From: Bufo bufo
Taxonomy: Eukaryota > Chordata > Amphibia > Anura > Bufonidae
DNA length: 64,000 nt
Direction: 5' to 3'
Assembly: GCF_905171765.1 (NCBI RefSeq)
Contig: NC_053393.1
Location: 63,705,371-63,769,370, forward strand
Shown: positions 11,558 through 22,889 of the stretch, piece by piece
How the letters are laid out: the number at the start of each line of letters is the position of its first letter
How positions within the stretch are numbered: the stretch's first letter is position 1
Notes under the pieces: model-generated
Told to the model about the DNA's origin: nothing
The model's database searches: none
Seen by the model: only the letters and a program-made list of their open reading frames with translations
Made by a program: the position numbers and the translations under genes

Positions 11558-12013
11558 CTACTTTCACACTTGCGGCAGAGTGATCCAGCAAGCAGTTCAG
11601 TCGCCAACTGATGGCATTAGTAAGACGGATCAGGATCCTGATCAGTCTTACAAATGCATTGAAATGCGGGATCCGTCTTTCCAGTGTCATCCGGAAAAAC
11701 AGATCCGGCATTTTTTTTCAATTTTTTTTCGGTATTTTGAATGCCGGATCCGGAGGCAATACATTCCTATGGACAAAAAAATGCCGGATATGGCATTCAG
11801 GCAAGTGTTTAGTTATTTTGGCCAGAGATAAAAACGTAGCATGCTGCGGTTTCATCATCTCTGTCCTGATCAATCAAAAAGACTGAACTGAAGACATCCT
11901 GAGTCTCTCCAGTCAGAGTGCATAGGGATATGCCTGATCCGTTCTTTTCCGGTATAGAGCCCTTAGGACGGAAGTCAATGCCGGAAAACAATAACGCTAG
12001 TGTGAAAGTAGCC
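11558..12013. mobile_element. TWA element, TACTTTCACACT ends
   Basis: The 456-bp element has left end CTACTTTCACACTTGCGG and right end GCTAGTGTGAAAGTAGCC. TTA flanks lie at 11555-11557 and 12014-12016. The interior is rich in GGATCC-containing palindromes (CCGGATCCGG, GGATCAGGATCCTGATC). The two leading G residues are missing at the left end. The sequence resembles the element at 17678-18040 in opposite orientation. Confidence 0.82.
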
Positions 12014-12016
12014 TTA

Positions 12017-12334
12017 CTGCACAAGGTTATGTATCGGAGGTGGTCCACAACTACAAATATCTTTAGGGAATAGGACGACGGCAGGGTCTGAGCTCGCACA
12101 TTAGCCATTTTCCCCCGCTATAGAGGAAGGGCAAGTCAAGTGGTGGATTTTTCTATAGAAAAATCCCACTATGGATTTGCATTTGTACATAATGCATATC
12201 TGCATGCAGTAATCTGTACAAAAATCACTGCAAGAATGGACGTGTCAATTGTTTCGGCGACATTCACACAGCCTTTGGATGTAGCGTCTGTCCGAACACC
12301 CTGCCAAGAAGGAATCTGCACCAAAATTCCAGAA
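12017..12334. other. Intron 1 spacer
   Basis: Short apparently single-copy sequence between two TWA elements. It contains a small inverted repeat, TTTTTCTATAGAAAAA, at 12148-12163. No exon or further repeat family is recognised. Confidence 0.4.
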
Positions 12335-12337
12335 TAA

Positions 12338-12751
12338 GGCTACTCTCACAATGGCGTTTTGGCTTTCTGTTTGCGAGATCCGTTCAGGGCTCTCACAAGC
12401 GGTCCAAAACGGATCAGTTTGGCCCTAATGCATTCCTAATGGATAAGGATCCGCTCAGAACGCCTCAGTTTGCCTCCGTTCCGTCTCCATTCCGCTTGCA
12501 GCGTTTTGGTGTACGTCTGAAGAAACTGAGCCAAACGGATCCGTCCTGGATCACAATGTAAGTCAATGGGGACGGATCAGTTTTCACTGGCACAATAAAA
12601 AACGGATTCGTCCTCCATTGACTTTCAATGGTGTTTAAGACGGATCCGTTTTGGCTATGTTACAGATAATACAAACGGATCCGTTCTGAACGGATGCAGA
12701 TTGTTGTATTATCTGAACGGATCCGCACAAAATGCGAGTGTGAAAGTAGCC
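12338..12751. mobile_element. TWA element, GGCTACTCTCACA ends
   Basis: The 414-bp element has left end GGCTACTCTCACAATGGCG and right end GCGAGTGTGAAAGTAGCC. TAA flanks lie at 12335-12337 and 12752-12754. The interior repeats ACGGATCCGT-type palindromes and the motif AGTCAATGGGGACGGATC, shared with the copy at 19825-20253. It is non-coding. Confidence 0.88.
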
Positions 12752-12754
12752 TAA

Positions 12755-13708
12755 CACAACAGCCCCCTGAACGGGTCCTGCAGATTGTAGGCTCTTACAG
12801 CATGGATTCCCATTAAAATCAATGGGGCGCTAAAGCCATTATCAACAAAGATTTCGAAGCAGAAAACATGCTGAAATCTTTATATTAAAAATAAAAATAA
12901 AAATCACGCCAACCACAAACCTGAGGGGGGGGGGGGGGGTGGACAGGGGTTGTCAGACAGAGCTGAGGAGTAGCTGGACACTGCCATTCAGGAGTCAGGA
13001 AGAGCAGAGTGAGGAGACCACCCCTCTGGGTCCCATAGCAGCAGCCGTTAGCGTTTTTTTCTATTTACAGAAATTTAAAATTTTGCTCCAAATTTTTATT
13101 TTCTTATTCATATATTTGGAGGGGAGGGGGCTCTAATCTACATAGTAACGAAGAACAAAAACGACGCACCCAAAGACATTTTCAGTCGGATGCTGCGTCC
13201 AGGCCGGGCAGAGACACATGAGGAATCACAACCTCGCAGATGTTAGGAGGCTGAGTGATGGGTGTTGTGTCAGGACCCCCCCCCCCCAGAAACAAGTGGC
13301 TGTTAACCGAGGCCTCATCTATCCGAGCGGGTCAAGCAAGAAAACGCTTTACCGCTAACAAAGCACTATTGATCGCCAGGTCTGTGGGCGCAGATAATGG
13401 ATTTCCGTTCGGCAGAAGAGCTTTCGATGTCACAACGCCAGGCTCGCATGAGGACTGACCTCCACACATACATCACGGGCTTATATAGCAGAGGCGGGAG
13501 CGCGGCGCGGCCTTGGAGAAGATAATGGACGGCTCTGCTCTGTCAACTTTCCACATCAAAGAGCATTTCCCAATCAAAAGAAGAAAACGACTCCAGTCCC
13601 TACACCGCAAAATGATAGAAGAACCTGGAAAACTCAGGGTAACTGCTCACGTTGCGGATTACGTGTGTGTTTTTTCTGCGCCGAATTTCGTGTGAAATTA
13701 CAGCAGCG
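12755..13708. other. Intron 1 spacer
   Basis: No exon is seen. It holds a G run at about 12926-12939, a C run near 13270 and a short T-rich stretch at 13040-13120. Reading frames are short and unrecognised. Confidence 0.4.
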
Positions 13709-13711
13709 TAA

Positions 13712-14343
13712 AGGCTCATGCACACGACCGTTTTGCGGTCCGTTTTTCACGGATCCATTGTTCCGCATCTCAGTTGTTTTTTTTCTCTGATTTAAGTCCT
13801 CTCCCGTTCCTTTATCGCACAAAACATATCCATATGGTTTCCGTATTTGATCCGTTTTTTGCGGATCGGAAACAGTAACTTATCACCAAACACATGAGCA
13901 ATATGGGCTGGGCCTAGCATTTCTACAGTATGGATCCACAAAATACGGATGTGTTTTCCGTGTGCGTTCTGTATTTTTTGCGGACCCATTGACTTGCATG
14001 GCACCTCGGATCGTGATTTGCGGACAATAGGACATGCACTACTGTCAAGCAGCGTTTTTGTGTGTGGCATTGGAAAATGAAGAGGCTGGGTCCGGCACCA
14101 AAAACCATGTAAGTCAATGGTGCTGGATCTTTTCCCAGACACGAGAAAACCAGATTCGGCGCCCATTGATTTTTTGTTTTAGTGTTGGATCCGATTTCTT
14201 CATTTTCGATGTAATAGAAACGGCTCTCTTCTGAACGGATGCAGCCGGTTGTATTATTAGTACCAAAGCGGTTTGCTGTGGTTTTAAGATCCCATGCCGG
14301 ATCTCAAAACCAGACAGCAAAAACAAAAATATCAAAGTAGCCT
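13712..14343. mobile_element. Chimeric TWA element (two subfamilies joined)
   Basis: The left end AGGCTCATGCACACGACCG, after TAA (13709-13711), belongs to the CATGCACACGACCG subfamily. The right end ATATCAAAGTAGCC, followed by TTA, belongs to the GGCTACTTTCACACT subfamily. The switch lies near 14040-14060, after GACAATAGGACATG and before a run resembling the 19825-20253 interior. It may be a recombinant element or two nested, truncated ones. The mismatched flanks (TAA and TTA) support a composite origin. Confidence 0.65.
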
Positions 14344-16249
14344 TAAAAAAAAAAAAAAAAAGCACAAAAACCAAGAAAAACACCAAGATAAAAATTGTGA
14401 GAGCGTCCGTTTCTTTGCTAGTTAGGAGGCAGCTTGTGGTAGCAGAGAGCTCCCTGCTATCAGGCAATGTACTGTCCCTTTACCGGAGGTGGTCGCAGTG
14501 GCCCTATTCTGGGGTTGGGCTCCAGGATTTTTCTCCCTTGTTTCCTACGCTGATCAGTTACAAAAAATACAATAAAAAAAAGCTGTAAGAAGAGCAGCAG
14601 GAAAGCTGGCAGCGATAACGGATTCCAATATTGTGATACAACGCAGTCCAACACCTCGTGTGCGTGTCAGGGAAGTCACGTATATGTGAACGGAGGTCCG
14701 TACGGCGCTCTCCACCTCCCGTGACCTGTAGTCGCGCGGCTGCCCTCCCGCTGAGCTGAAAATAAGCAGAGCCCCACATATGAGACACCGGAGGGTACGA
14801 ACGCCTCGCTCCACCAGAACTCGCATAGATGGCTGTGAGAATAGAGGGATTTAAAAATCAAGCAGGAAATAAGCACACAGTCACAAAAAAACGTACGCAG
14901 GTACCCAGTGTCTAGAATGTCCGATGCACGACCAGGAGTGCGGACTACTCTACACACGGCAGACGTATTAAAAGAGGCTCTAAAGTATAAAAACCCCAAA
15001 AATGCCACACACACACACAGCGCCTCCATGTTGCACAGGCTGTGTCTGGTATTGCAGCTCTCGAACAGTTGCGAAACCATACTCAAGCAGCCAGGTTTTG
15101 GAAGAAAGCAGCCAGGTTTTTTCAAATCGCAAACGACCCCTTTGATCATAGCTCCTCCCATTTGGCTAAGCCCCTCCTACATAGTCGCCAACACAATGAA
15201 AACAAAGGGGCGGGATGGTCTTTCATTCACAAATTTCTGCACAACTTTTATTCAGACGCTTGCAGACTAAGCTGCAATACCAGATTCAGCCCAAGGAGAT
15301 CAGTGGCGCTGTTTCTGAAAGCAGTCTGCCTGGTCATCTGGCCCTTCTCAATCAAGGAGGAAAAGGAGGGAGAGGCTGGCGGAGGAAGCAGGAGGTGCAC
15401 AGAATGGCTTGGGCCCGCCCTCGGTGCACTTAGCAGCTCATTTGCATATAGATTAAAAGTACTTTTTCTCCAGCATGAAGCAGCAGATCTGCGAGTGAGA
15501 GGTATCCGCACATTCACCTCAGCAGGCCCGACATCATACAGGCCCAACGTGCGCCGCTCTGCACGAGGTCCTACCCTTTGCGGCCTGTGAACATACGCTA
15601 ACGTTCTGTCCAGATTTGCAAACGGAAAATGGCCAACATCTTCCAGCTGCAGCAAAGTGGATGAGATTTTAACCCATTTCACCCACATGCTGCAGGAAAG
15701 CTGGGACGCAGATTCTACGCGGTCGTTCTTGCGTCGTGTATTGTCACCGAAGTCGCGCTCCGTCCACTTAGAAACACCTTAGTGACTTCAGTCGAGCCAT
15801 TAACCCCTCGTGGTCTGGGTCTAATTATGCATGCAGCGTGCGATGCTGGCAGCGTACGCTGAAGGGGTCTCTATGGCAACTCCGAGAAATGGAGGGGAAA
15901 AATAAATAAAAATCAGAGGCAATTTCTTTAGTGTCGAGGTGAGAAGCCCGCTATTATTCCCTCTAACGTATGTGGGGTTTGCTATTGTACCCCGGTAATT
16001 CGCCCCCGTCCCGGTCTCTGTGGCTGGCGGGCACCGGCTGGTTGTGTTCCTCCGCAGCTTTCCAGTCTGCGCCACTTCTGCCTCGTACATCGCTCTTATA
16101 CGTCCCTCTGCTCTCAAACAACTTGATCTCAACACCTGCAAATATGATGGGAACGTCAAAAACAGAAACCGCTGCTTCGTTGTCTTCTGGGCTGCTGCCT
16201 CCTTCATCAGGGTCCTTGTCCAGTTATTGGTCAGAAGTGACCAACGCTG
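14344..16249. other. Intron 1 sequence with scattered repeat fragments
   Basis: No exon is recognised, although some reading frames reach 146-188 codons by chance. At 15020-15330 there are pieces of the CAGCCAGGTTTT / TGGTATTGCAGCTC family also seen at 17073-17274. At 15420-15490 there is a repeat bearing the octamer ATTTGCAT (15440-15447), shared with 45331-45338. The rest (14460-14900 and 15600-16240) appears single-copy. Confidence 0.45.
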
Positions 16250-16500
16250 ATGCTCCCCAGTCATGGCGCACCCTGGGGCAAGGGTAAGGGCCCCCCTGGG
16301 ACATGCACTGCGGCCTCTTGTTGGTATATCAAGCACAGCGCCATCCACTGTATAGTAGCTGTGCTCGGTACTGCAGATTAATCCCATTTACTAGAATGGA
16401 TGTGACATCACACGCCGACGAAGAATACTGGGTGACGCTGCTCCTGCCAACAGTTGATCGGGTGGGGGTGCCGGGAGATGGACTCCCACCAGTCAGATCT
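16250..16500. repeat. Fragment of the GATCGGTGGGGGT dispersed repeat
   Basis: It contains AGCACAGCGCCATCCACTGT, GTACTGCAGATTAATCCC and TGATCGGGTGGGGGTGCCGG. These are the same landmarks as in the full element at 16504-17026. Neither end is intact. Confidence 0.6.
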
Positions 16501-16503
16501 TAA

Positions 16504-17026
16504 AGGGTTTTTCTGAGAGATAAATATTGATTTTGCCTCTCCTCTGGATAGGTCGCCATTATCTGATCAGTGGGGGTCCGACACTAAGGACCCCTGCCGA
16601 TCACTGCGGCCTTCTCTCAGCTCACCGAGCACAGTGTTGTACATTGTATAGGGGTTGTGCTTGGCATCACAGCCCAGTCCCATTCACTTCTATGGGCTGA
16701 GCTGCTCCTAGGCCATGTGACCGATGAACGTGATGTCACTGGCCTAAGGGAAAGTTGAGAGATCGCCGCGGCGCTTCTGCGAGCGCCACTGCCTTCTCAA
16801 ACAGGTGATTGGCGGGGGTCCCGGGTGTCGGAGCCCCACAGATGAGATACTGATGAGGGCTTATCGCTAGGATATCCCCCCGCCCCCCCCCCCCATTGCC
16901 TAATAGGAGGGACCTGCACTTATCAGACAATGGGGGCAATATGCCCCCATTGTCCGAGATGGGAATACCCCTTTAATGACCTATCCTAAGGAAAGGCAAT
17001 CACTACATAAATCTCTGAAAATCCCT
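16504..17026. mobile_element. TTAA-type non-autonomous element, 523 bp
   Basis: The left end is AGGGTTTTTCTGAGAGA after TTAA (16500-16503). The right end is TCTCTGAAAATCCCT before TTAA (17027-17030). The interior has the landmarks GGATAGGTCGCCATTATCTG, AGCACAGTGTTGTACATTGT and CCCATTCACTTCTATGGG. Related fragments lie at 16250, 22900, 26200, 34230 and 46500. The 4-bp TTAA duplication points to piggyBac or Kolobok mobilisation. A G/C run is at about 16876-16893. Confidence 0.8.
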
Positions 17027-17072
17027 TTAATTCTATAATGAAAAAATACCAGCTTTCAATATGACTGTTTAA

Positions 17073-17274
17073 GGGGGTTGTCCAATATTAGAAAAACATG
17101 GCTGCTCTCTCCCAGAAAAAGCACCACACTTTGTCCATGGGTGTCTCTGGTATTGCAGCTCGGCTCCATTGAAGGGAATGAAGCTGAACTGCAGTACCAC
17201 ACATCACCTGTGGACAGGTGTGATGCTGTTTTTGGAAGAAAGCAGCCATGTTTTTCTAATCCTGGACAACCCCC
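17073..17274. mobile_element. TTAA-type foldback element, 202 bp
   Basis: The ends GGGGGTTGTCCAATATTAG and CTAATCCTGGACAACCCCC are inverted copies, flanked by TTAA on both sides (17069-17072 and 17275-17278). The element folds back over ACATGGCTGC..GCAGCCATGT and carries TGGTATTGCAGCTC. Related sequence occurs at 15020-15330 and 57925-58080. Confidence 0.88.
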
Positions 17275-17349
17275 TTAAGGTTTCTGCTTTCTAGCGGTGA
17301 ATGGAAACATTCCCCTGATATAGCCCACCCCTTGAAACCTCTCATTTTC

Positions 17350-17450
17350 CTAAGGAGCTCTGAAAAATGAAATGTGGAATCTGATTGATTGCTATGGGCA
17401 ATAACGCCAATCTTCACCAGTTTTGATAAATCTCCCCCTTCTTTACACAA
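17350..17450 (-). repeat. GGGGAGATTTATCAAAACTGG dispersed-repeat fragment
   Basis: On the minus strand this reads GGGGGAGATTTATCAAAACT and then GGTTGCTATGGGCAAT-like sequence, a combination familiar from frog interspersed repeats. A similar GGGGGAGATTTATC occurs near 35405. The class is not known to me. Confidence 0.5.
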
Positions 17451-17677
17451 ATGCGGACTTCAGTGCACCAAGTGTTCGGGCCTTGCCCCTCCGTATACTT
17501 CAGCTCCTCAGCTTTCCAGAGCTGGCCACGCCACTTGGTGTATTTAAAGGCTATGTACACCTTTACGGGCAATTTTTTTTTAAATTATTGCATTGTATTC
17601 ATTTCGCACTAAAAATCATTTTTGCAATTGGTCTTTATTAAAAATTTGAATCACTGTCTGTGCTGCCTGGAGTTTAC

Positions 17678-18040
17678 CTAGTAGTTGGATCTGAATTTCC
17701 TCTCTGTTCCATCAGGCAGCTCAGCTGACGGCTCCTTACCGTACTGCAGTTTTCTCTCCGGCCAAAAACCCTGAACACTTGCCGGATACGGCATTAATTT
17801 ACATTGAAATGTATTAGTGCCGGATCCGGCATTAAGTGTTCCGGCAAAACGGATCCGGATTTCCGGTCTGCACATGCGCAGACCTTTAAAAATTTTAAAA
17901 AATAAATACCGGATCCGCTTTTCCGGATGACACCGGAGAGACGGATCCGGTATTTCAACGCATTTATGAGACGTATCCGTCTGACAAACGCCATCCGTTT
18001 GGGTCAGGATTGCCGGAATCCTCACCCTTAGCATTTTAGA
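17678..18040. mobile_element. TWA-related fragment rich in CCGGATCCG palindromes
   Basis: It shares blocks with 11558-12013 in the opposite orientation (ATTGAAATG, GATGACACCGGA-type, CCGGATCCGG). Clear GG..CC termini with matching flanks were not found, so one or both ends are probably lost. Confidence 0.6.
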
Positions 18041-19245
18041 GATAAGGGTTCACTATATGATTGGCACAAAGTGAAAATTACCATTCACACGGCTAGAAAG
18101 CAGTTAACCATTTGTGAGAGAACGGCTCAATATTTTTAATAAAAACCAACTGAAAAAAATATTTTTAGCCCAAAATGTTTCAAATACAATCATAAAAAAA
18201 AAAAATATGTCCCCCGAAAGTGTCCATAGCCTTTAAGCCCTCATTTGCATGAAGAATAAAAAATTTTTATCCCCCTAAGGAACACCACAACTGATTTTCA
18301 AAGAACAGGTATTATTTTAAATCACCAGGACCAGGGTTGATCCTGCTGATAAATGGCCTAATCATGTCATTGCTATGTACATAGGCAATGTTAGCCCATG
18401 AAGTTTGACATGAAGGGTCACTTACTGTAAAGCTAGGTTACCCTACTAAAAACTTAGCAGCCGCCAATACAGGGACCTGTCGAGCTGCCAGAAATCCAAC
18501 GAAACATCAAAAACGTGTTGTCACGGCGAATCTCAACTCTGTGGAATAATTAGGCTGAATCTCCATATTATCTGATGATTTTTGCAAAGTTCAAGACAAC
18601 ACCATCCAAAACTAGAGGCCTAAAAAATAAAAATAAAGTACAGCCAACGGCAGCAGAACACCGAACCCTCTGGAGAAACAAGCTAAAAACAAAGTAAAAG
18701 TAACAGTCAGCGTAGTGGCGCAGGCATCCGATGCCAAATGGGCAGGCGAGGCACGGTGTGGAAAGGGAGTTAATTAAGCTAATCACCACCATGTGGTCCA
18801 ATGAGCCGACACAAAGCCAGACCCAGGAGCAGCTGTTATCACCGCTGACGCTCAACTGAGACCTCACACCTCACCCAAACCCCCCGAAGCTCGAGACGTG
18901 AAATCTCTCCATATAAGACATACAATGTAATGCAAGGACCATTCTCAGGAGCTTCAATTTACCTTACAGTGTGTGAACAAATCAAAAGGCTTCTTTAATT
19001 ATCCAATTAAGCTTAATTACGGGAGGAACACAAAGGAGTCCTCGGGGTGTTTTGTGGGTTGAGGGCTTTGGAGAACCAGAGGATGAGAGATGCATTATAT
19101 GAAAGCAGGAATACTGTGCGAGAATCCGCTGAGCAATGAGATGGTGACGGATACCCAATCCGGGGCCAACTATGGCCAGCAATGAGCAAGACGCCGGAGA
19201 CTTCAGGACTCCAGGAGCCACCTAGAATTTGAACAAAAACCCCAA
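18041..19245. other. Apparently single-copy intron block with homeodomain-like sites
   Basis: This is one of the longer stretches in intron 1 without recognisable repeats. It has dense TAATTA-type motifs at 18770-18785 and 18995-19022 (TTTAATTATCCAATTAAGC). No coding frame is convincing. An inactive interval or a regulatory element would look the same from sequence alone. Confidence 0.3.
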
Positions 19246-19440
19246 GGCGTCATGCACACCACCACATTTTTGGTCCACATCCGATCCATTTTAGCAGATC
19301 GGATGAGAACCTGCAAAAGATGTGGACAGCACCCATATAATACATAATCTCTTTATTCACATGGATCCCCCCCCTCCCATTCATTGCTCGGCTAGATTAT
19401 TTCAGGCTGGCAGCTCAGGGGTGTGCACTTTCTGCCACAG
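19245..19440. repeat. TWA-end fragment joined to a CATGGATCC repeat
   Basis: AAGGCGTCATGCACACC resembles a degraded TWA end. From 19360 the sequence CATGGATCCCCCCC..CATTCATTGCTC..GGCAGCTCAGGGGTGTG matches the left flank and unit of the 28-bp array at 24890-25930. It is therefore an unamplified relative of that array. Confidence 0.6.
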
Positions 19441-19599
19441 TTCTCGTCCTATCACGGCTCGGGCCTTGTGACAGCCACTCAAGTCTATGGCGCTATTCAT
19501 TTTTTAACGGACTGCATTTGAGGCAGCAGGACCTGACACTCCCATGACAGCAAATGATCACACTTGGTGCATCAGGTCCTGCTGCCTCCTGATTTGTTA

Positions 19600-20335
19600 G
19601 GGGGGCATTATATATACTGGGAGCACTACAGAGGAGCATTATTTATACTAGGGGCACTATAGGGGCCATTATATGTATTGGTGGCACTACAGAGGGTCAT
19701 TATATATACTGAGGGCACTACAGAGGAGCATTATTTATACTAGGGGCACTATGGGGGTCACTATATATGTTGGTAGGACTACAGAGGGTCATTCTATATA
19801 CTGGAGGCACTGCGGGGGGCATTAGGCTAATTTCACATTAGCATTAATATTTTCCGGTATTGAGATCCGTCGTGGGGTCTCAATACCGGAAAAAAAAACA
19901 CTTCCATTTTGTCCCCAAAAACGCAAGTGAACAGAACGGATTGTTCCAAAATGCATTAAAATCTCATACCGGAGAGCAAACCGCAGCAAGTTGTGGTTTT
20001 CTTTCCGTCCTGGGATGCGGAGCAAGACGGATCCGTCATGACCCCCAATGCAAGTCAATGGGGACGGTTTTCTCTGACAATAGAAAACGGATCCATCCCC
20101 CATTGACTTTCAATGGAGTTCATGACGGATCCGTCTTGGCAATGTTAATGATAATACACCCGGATCCATCTGTAAATGGTTGTATTATCGGTAACAGAAG
20201 CGTTTTTGCTGAACCCTGCCGGATCCTGCAAAAATGCTAGTGTGAAAGTAGCCTTATTTATACGAGGGGCACTATGTGGGCCATTATATGTATTGGTGGC
20301 ACTAGAGAAGGTATTATTCATACTGGGGCATAATA
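19600..20335. repeat. Minisatellite of about 31 bp, split by a transposon
   Basis: The units resemble GGCACTACAGAGGGTCATTA followed by TATATACTGAG, with a higher-order alternation of variants (GCATTATTTATACTAGGGGC and CCATTATATGTATTGGTGGC). Units occupy 19600-19824 and continue at 20254-20335 on the other side of the inserted element. The consensus is related to the units at 23770-24235. Confidence 0.85.
19825..20253. mobile_element. TWA element with readable empty site
   Basis: The 429-bp element has left end GGCTAATTTCACATTAGC and right end GCTAGTGTGAAAGTAGCC, with TTA at 19822-19824 and 20254-20256. It splits a minisatellite unit that occurs uninterrupted nearby (GAGCATTATTTATACTAGGG near 19635 and 19727). 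Removing the element plus one TTA gives GGCATTATTTATACGAGGGG. This is direct evidence for a 3-bp duplication. The interior carries GACGGATCCGTC palindromes and ATTGACTTTCAATGG. Confidence 0.93.
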
Positions 20336-21439
20336 TATTCACAGGAGAGGTTGGGGTTTATATTAAAAAAAAAAAACGCATCCATTTTTAACAGATCAAA
20401 AACATAAAAAAATGGCCAGGAAATGAATGCATCTCGGATGCAAAATGGCCATGAAAAACTGACGGTTTACCAGCGCTCCTGATGGCGACCAAAATGGTCG
20501 CCAATGCACCTTAAAATTTGCAGATGACTTTTTAGCCTTATTGCCATTTGCGACTGGGCTGCCGCCCTGGAGCTGAATATTGCGGCGGGCCAGGGGAGCC
20601 AATAATTCCTTGCCTCGCCGCCCCAGTGCAGGCGTTCGCTCAGCTGCACAGGGGAGAAGGAAGCAGTCTCTCCCTCCCTCCCCCCTGTGCCGCTGCCCCC
20701 AATGAAAATACAGAGGTGTAGAGGAGGGAAGGGGCTGTGGCTGGGTATCGGCAGCATAATCACATAGCCGGCACCCAGCATCTATGACAGGAAGCTGTGG
20801 TCAGCGGCAGTTAACCCCTCAGGTGCAGCACCTGTGGGGTTAACTGCTGCGGATCACAGCTCCCCGTCAGAGAGGTCGGGTGCCGGCTATGTGATTTTGC
20901 AGCCAGCACCGCCTCCTGTATTTGAATTAATGGGCGAGTTAAAATCCTTGGTGGCGCAGTGCGCCCCTTCCCCCAATATTAAAGACAAGTATTAAAGTCA
21001 TTGGTGGCAGTGGCCACAGAGTCCCCTCCTCCTCAGTGGCAGTTCCCATCGGAGCCCCAGCAGTGTAATCCTGCGGCTACAATCGGTTACCATGGCAGCC
21101 AGGACGCTACTGAAGCCCTGGCTGCACTATGCACAGGGCAGCAGGGAGAGTGTGAAGTCCTATTCACCTAATTTTTTGGCGTCGTATCGAATATCGCAAT
21201 ACTTTTTTGTGGTATCGAAACCAAATCAAAATTTTGGTATCGTGACACCCCTAATATGTAGTATATGTAGTGCTGGCTCATTACTGTGACCTGCGTCTCA
21301 TCTCCAAGTGTTTTTTTTTATTATAATTGTATATATTTTCAATTTGGCGACTAAAAATTTAATTTGGCTTCTAAATTATTGAGTTTAGGATCCAATGGCT
21401 CCTGCATATTTTTGGTCTGGAGCATTGGTTATCCATTTG
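20336..21439. other. Intron 1 repeat-derived sequence
   Basis: No exon is seen. A block at 20470-21000 (AAATGGTCGCCAATGCACCTT onward) and a piece at 21175-21252 ending GGTATCGTGACACCCCTA look like fragments of dispersed repeats. The latter resembles, from memory, a hAT-type end. No matching opposite end was found. Confidence 0.45.
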
Positions 21440-21442
21440 TAA

Positions 21443-21745
21443 GGCTGGGTTCACATCGAATCTTTCCCATCCGATTATTGTATACGTTAAACTAATGCCT
21501 CAGACGGACGCCATACAGTGACATCTGATCCCCACAGAGTTCCATGGTAAAAAGAAAAAGTATACTTAAAGTTTTTGGTTACCGTTTTCAGATTCTGTCC
21601 TAGCAGAAGATAAAAATTCAAGCAATGGACATGCCCAGTACTCGATGAACCCCCAATAACCTATAATGGGGTCTGTGGGATTCAGTTTTTGATATTTTTA
21701 CCATCAGTCTACGACAGAGCCTTGAACACAAACCTGATCATAGCC
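21443..21745. mobile_element. TWA element, GGCTGGGTTCACATC end
   Basis: The 303-bp element has left end GGCTGGGTTCACATCGAATC and right end CCTGATCATAGCC. TAA flanks lie at 21440-21442 and 21746-21748. The inverted ends match for only the outer few bases, so this is a diverged copy. The TAA pair and internal motifs support the assignment. Confidence 0.65.
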
Positions 21746-21748
21746 TAA

Positions 21749-22490
21749 GGAGCAGCTGAAGACTCCACGCAAGAGGACAATTCATGGACTTCTTTTTCCA
21801 TGTCTCGCCCCGTCATTCCTTTTAGGTAAAGCTTTATGAAGTTTCATGAATTCTCCGGATCTGAAAGCATGAAATTCCGTTAGCCGGAAGAAATGAATGT
21901 TTTCATTGCAAGACACTGAAGCGATGAGATGCAGCTAGAGAATGGCACACTTTGTAGGCCTGTGCATAGCCTGACCCTGGGCAGCGAGCAGAAAACGACC
22001 CGGAAACCCGTATCACCGGCCGCAGACAGGACGGATAGGATTAACCACCGGCGAGCCACAGCAGCTGGAGGGTTAAAGGAGCGAGAGCGATTATTCCGAC
22101 ATCCAAGCAGACAGGAAGACAGTGAAATAAAGACCCGGACAGAGAGAGCAGCGCTCTTATTTCTGTCGGAGCCAGCGGTTGTAATTCTTCTAAAAGGCTT
22201 CGCCGTCACCCATCGAACACACTCAAGGACAGCGGCAAAGAGTTTTTACAGTCTGGAAGCGACCAGGCCAATCAATCATGCTTTACACTGCCATGGCGAG
22301 TGCAGAACTTAACCAAGGATGAAGTCTATCAGAGGCTGCGGCAGCAATATCATCTGACCAAACAACGGGGAACGCACCGCTCCTACTCCGCTAACAAGAC
22401 CGTGGCGGCGATAAAGGAGAAAATATACAAAACGCTTATATATAAAAGGAAAAGGTCCACCACATACAATATATTATACAGACTGGGGGC
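21749..22490. other. Apparently single-copy intron block
   Basis: It contains no recognisable repeat or exon. Overlapping reading frames on both strands at 21880-22312 are short and match nothing known. AT-rich and CTTTATGAAG-type palindromic stretches occur at 21830-21860. This is a candidate conserved non-coding block only because it lacks repeats. Confidence 0.3.
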
Positions 22491-22726
22491 TGCACCGTGG
22501 CCGTGTCCCCATTGTCCGTCTTGCTCCGCACCACATCCCGGACAGAAAAACGCTGCTTGCAGCATTATTCTGTCCGCGATGGGAGCGCAACCAAACGGAA
22601 GGCATTCTGGTGCACTCTGTTTCGTTCAGTTTTCTCCCCATTGACAATGAATGGGGACAACGTTCCCCCCCCCCCGCTATTGAGACCCTGTGACGGATCT
22701 CAATAGCGGAAAGCGAAAGCGTAGCC
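22491..22726. mobile_element. Truncated TWA element
   Basis: The right end GCGAAAGCGTAGCC before TTA (22727-22729) is preceded by CTATTGAGACCCTGTGACGG and GGATCTCAATAGCGG, a family hairpin also near 19858-19890. The left end is missing; similarity fades around 22491. A C run interrupts the interior at about 22667-22676. Confidence 0.65.
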
Positions 22727-22889
22727 TTACCCCACACTGTCAATTATCCACCGCTGGGCCTGTAGCGCTCACGTTACATAAGTAGTATGATGGGACCGCA
22801 GCAGCAGGACATTTACAAGGAAAGGTTTTTCGCAGGTTTTAGGCAGTCCTCCTCCGGGACACAGAATATATTTTTTTAAAGTTCCCTTT

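Noticed and set aside
15821..16387. 188-codon minus-strand frame
   Set aside because: No recognisable domain. It ends within a dispersed repeat and lacks splice-like or start context.
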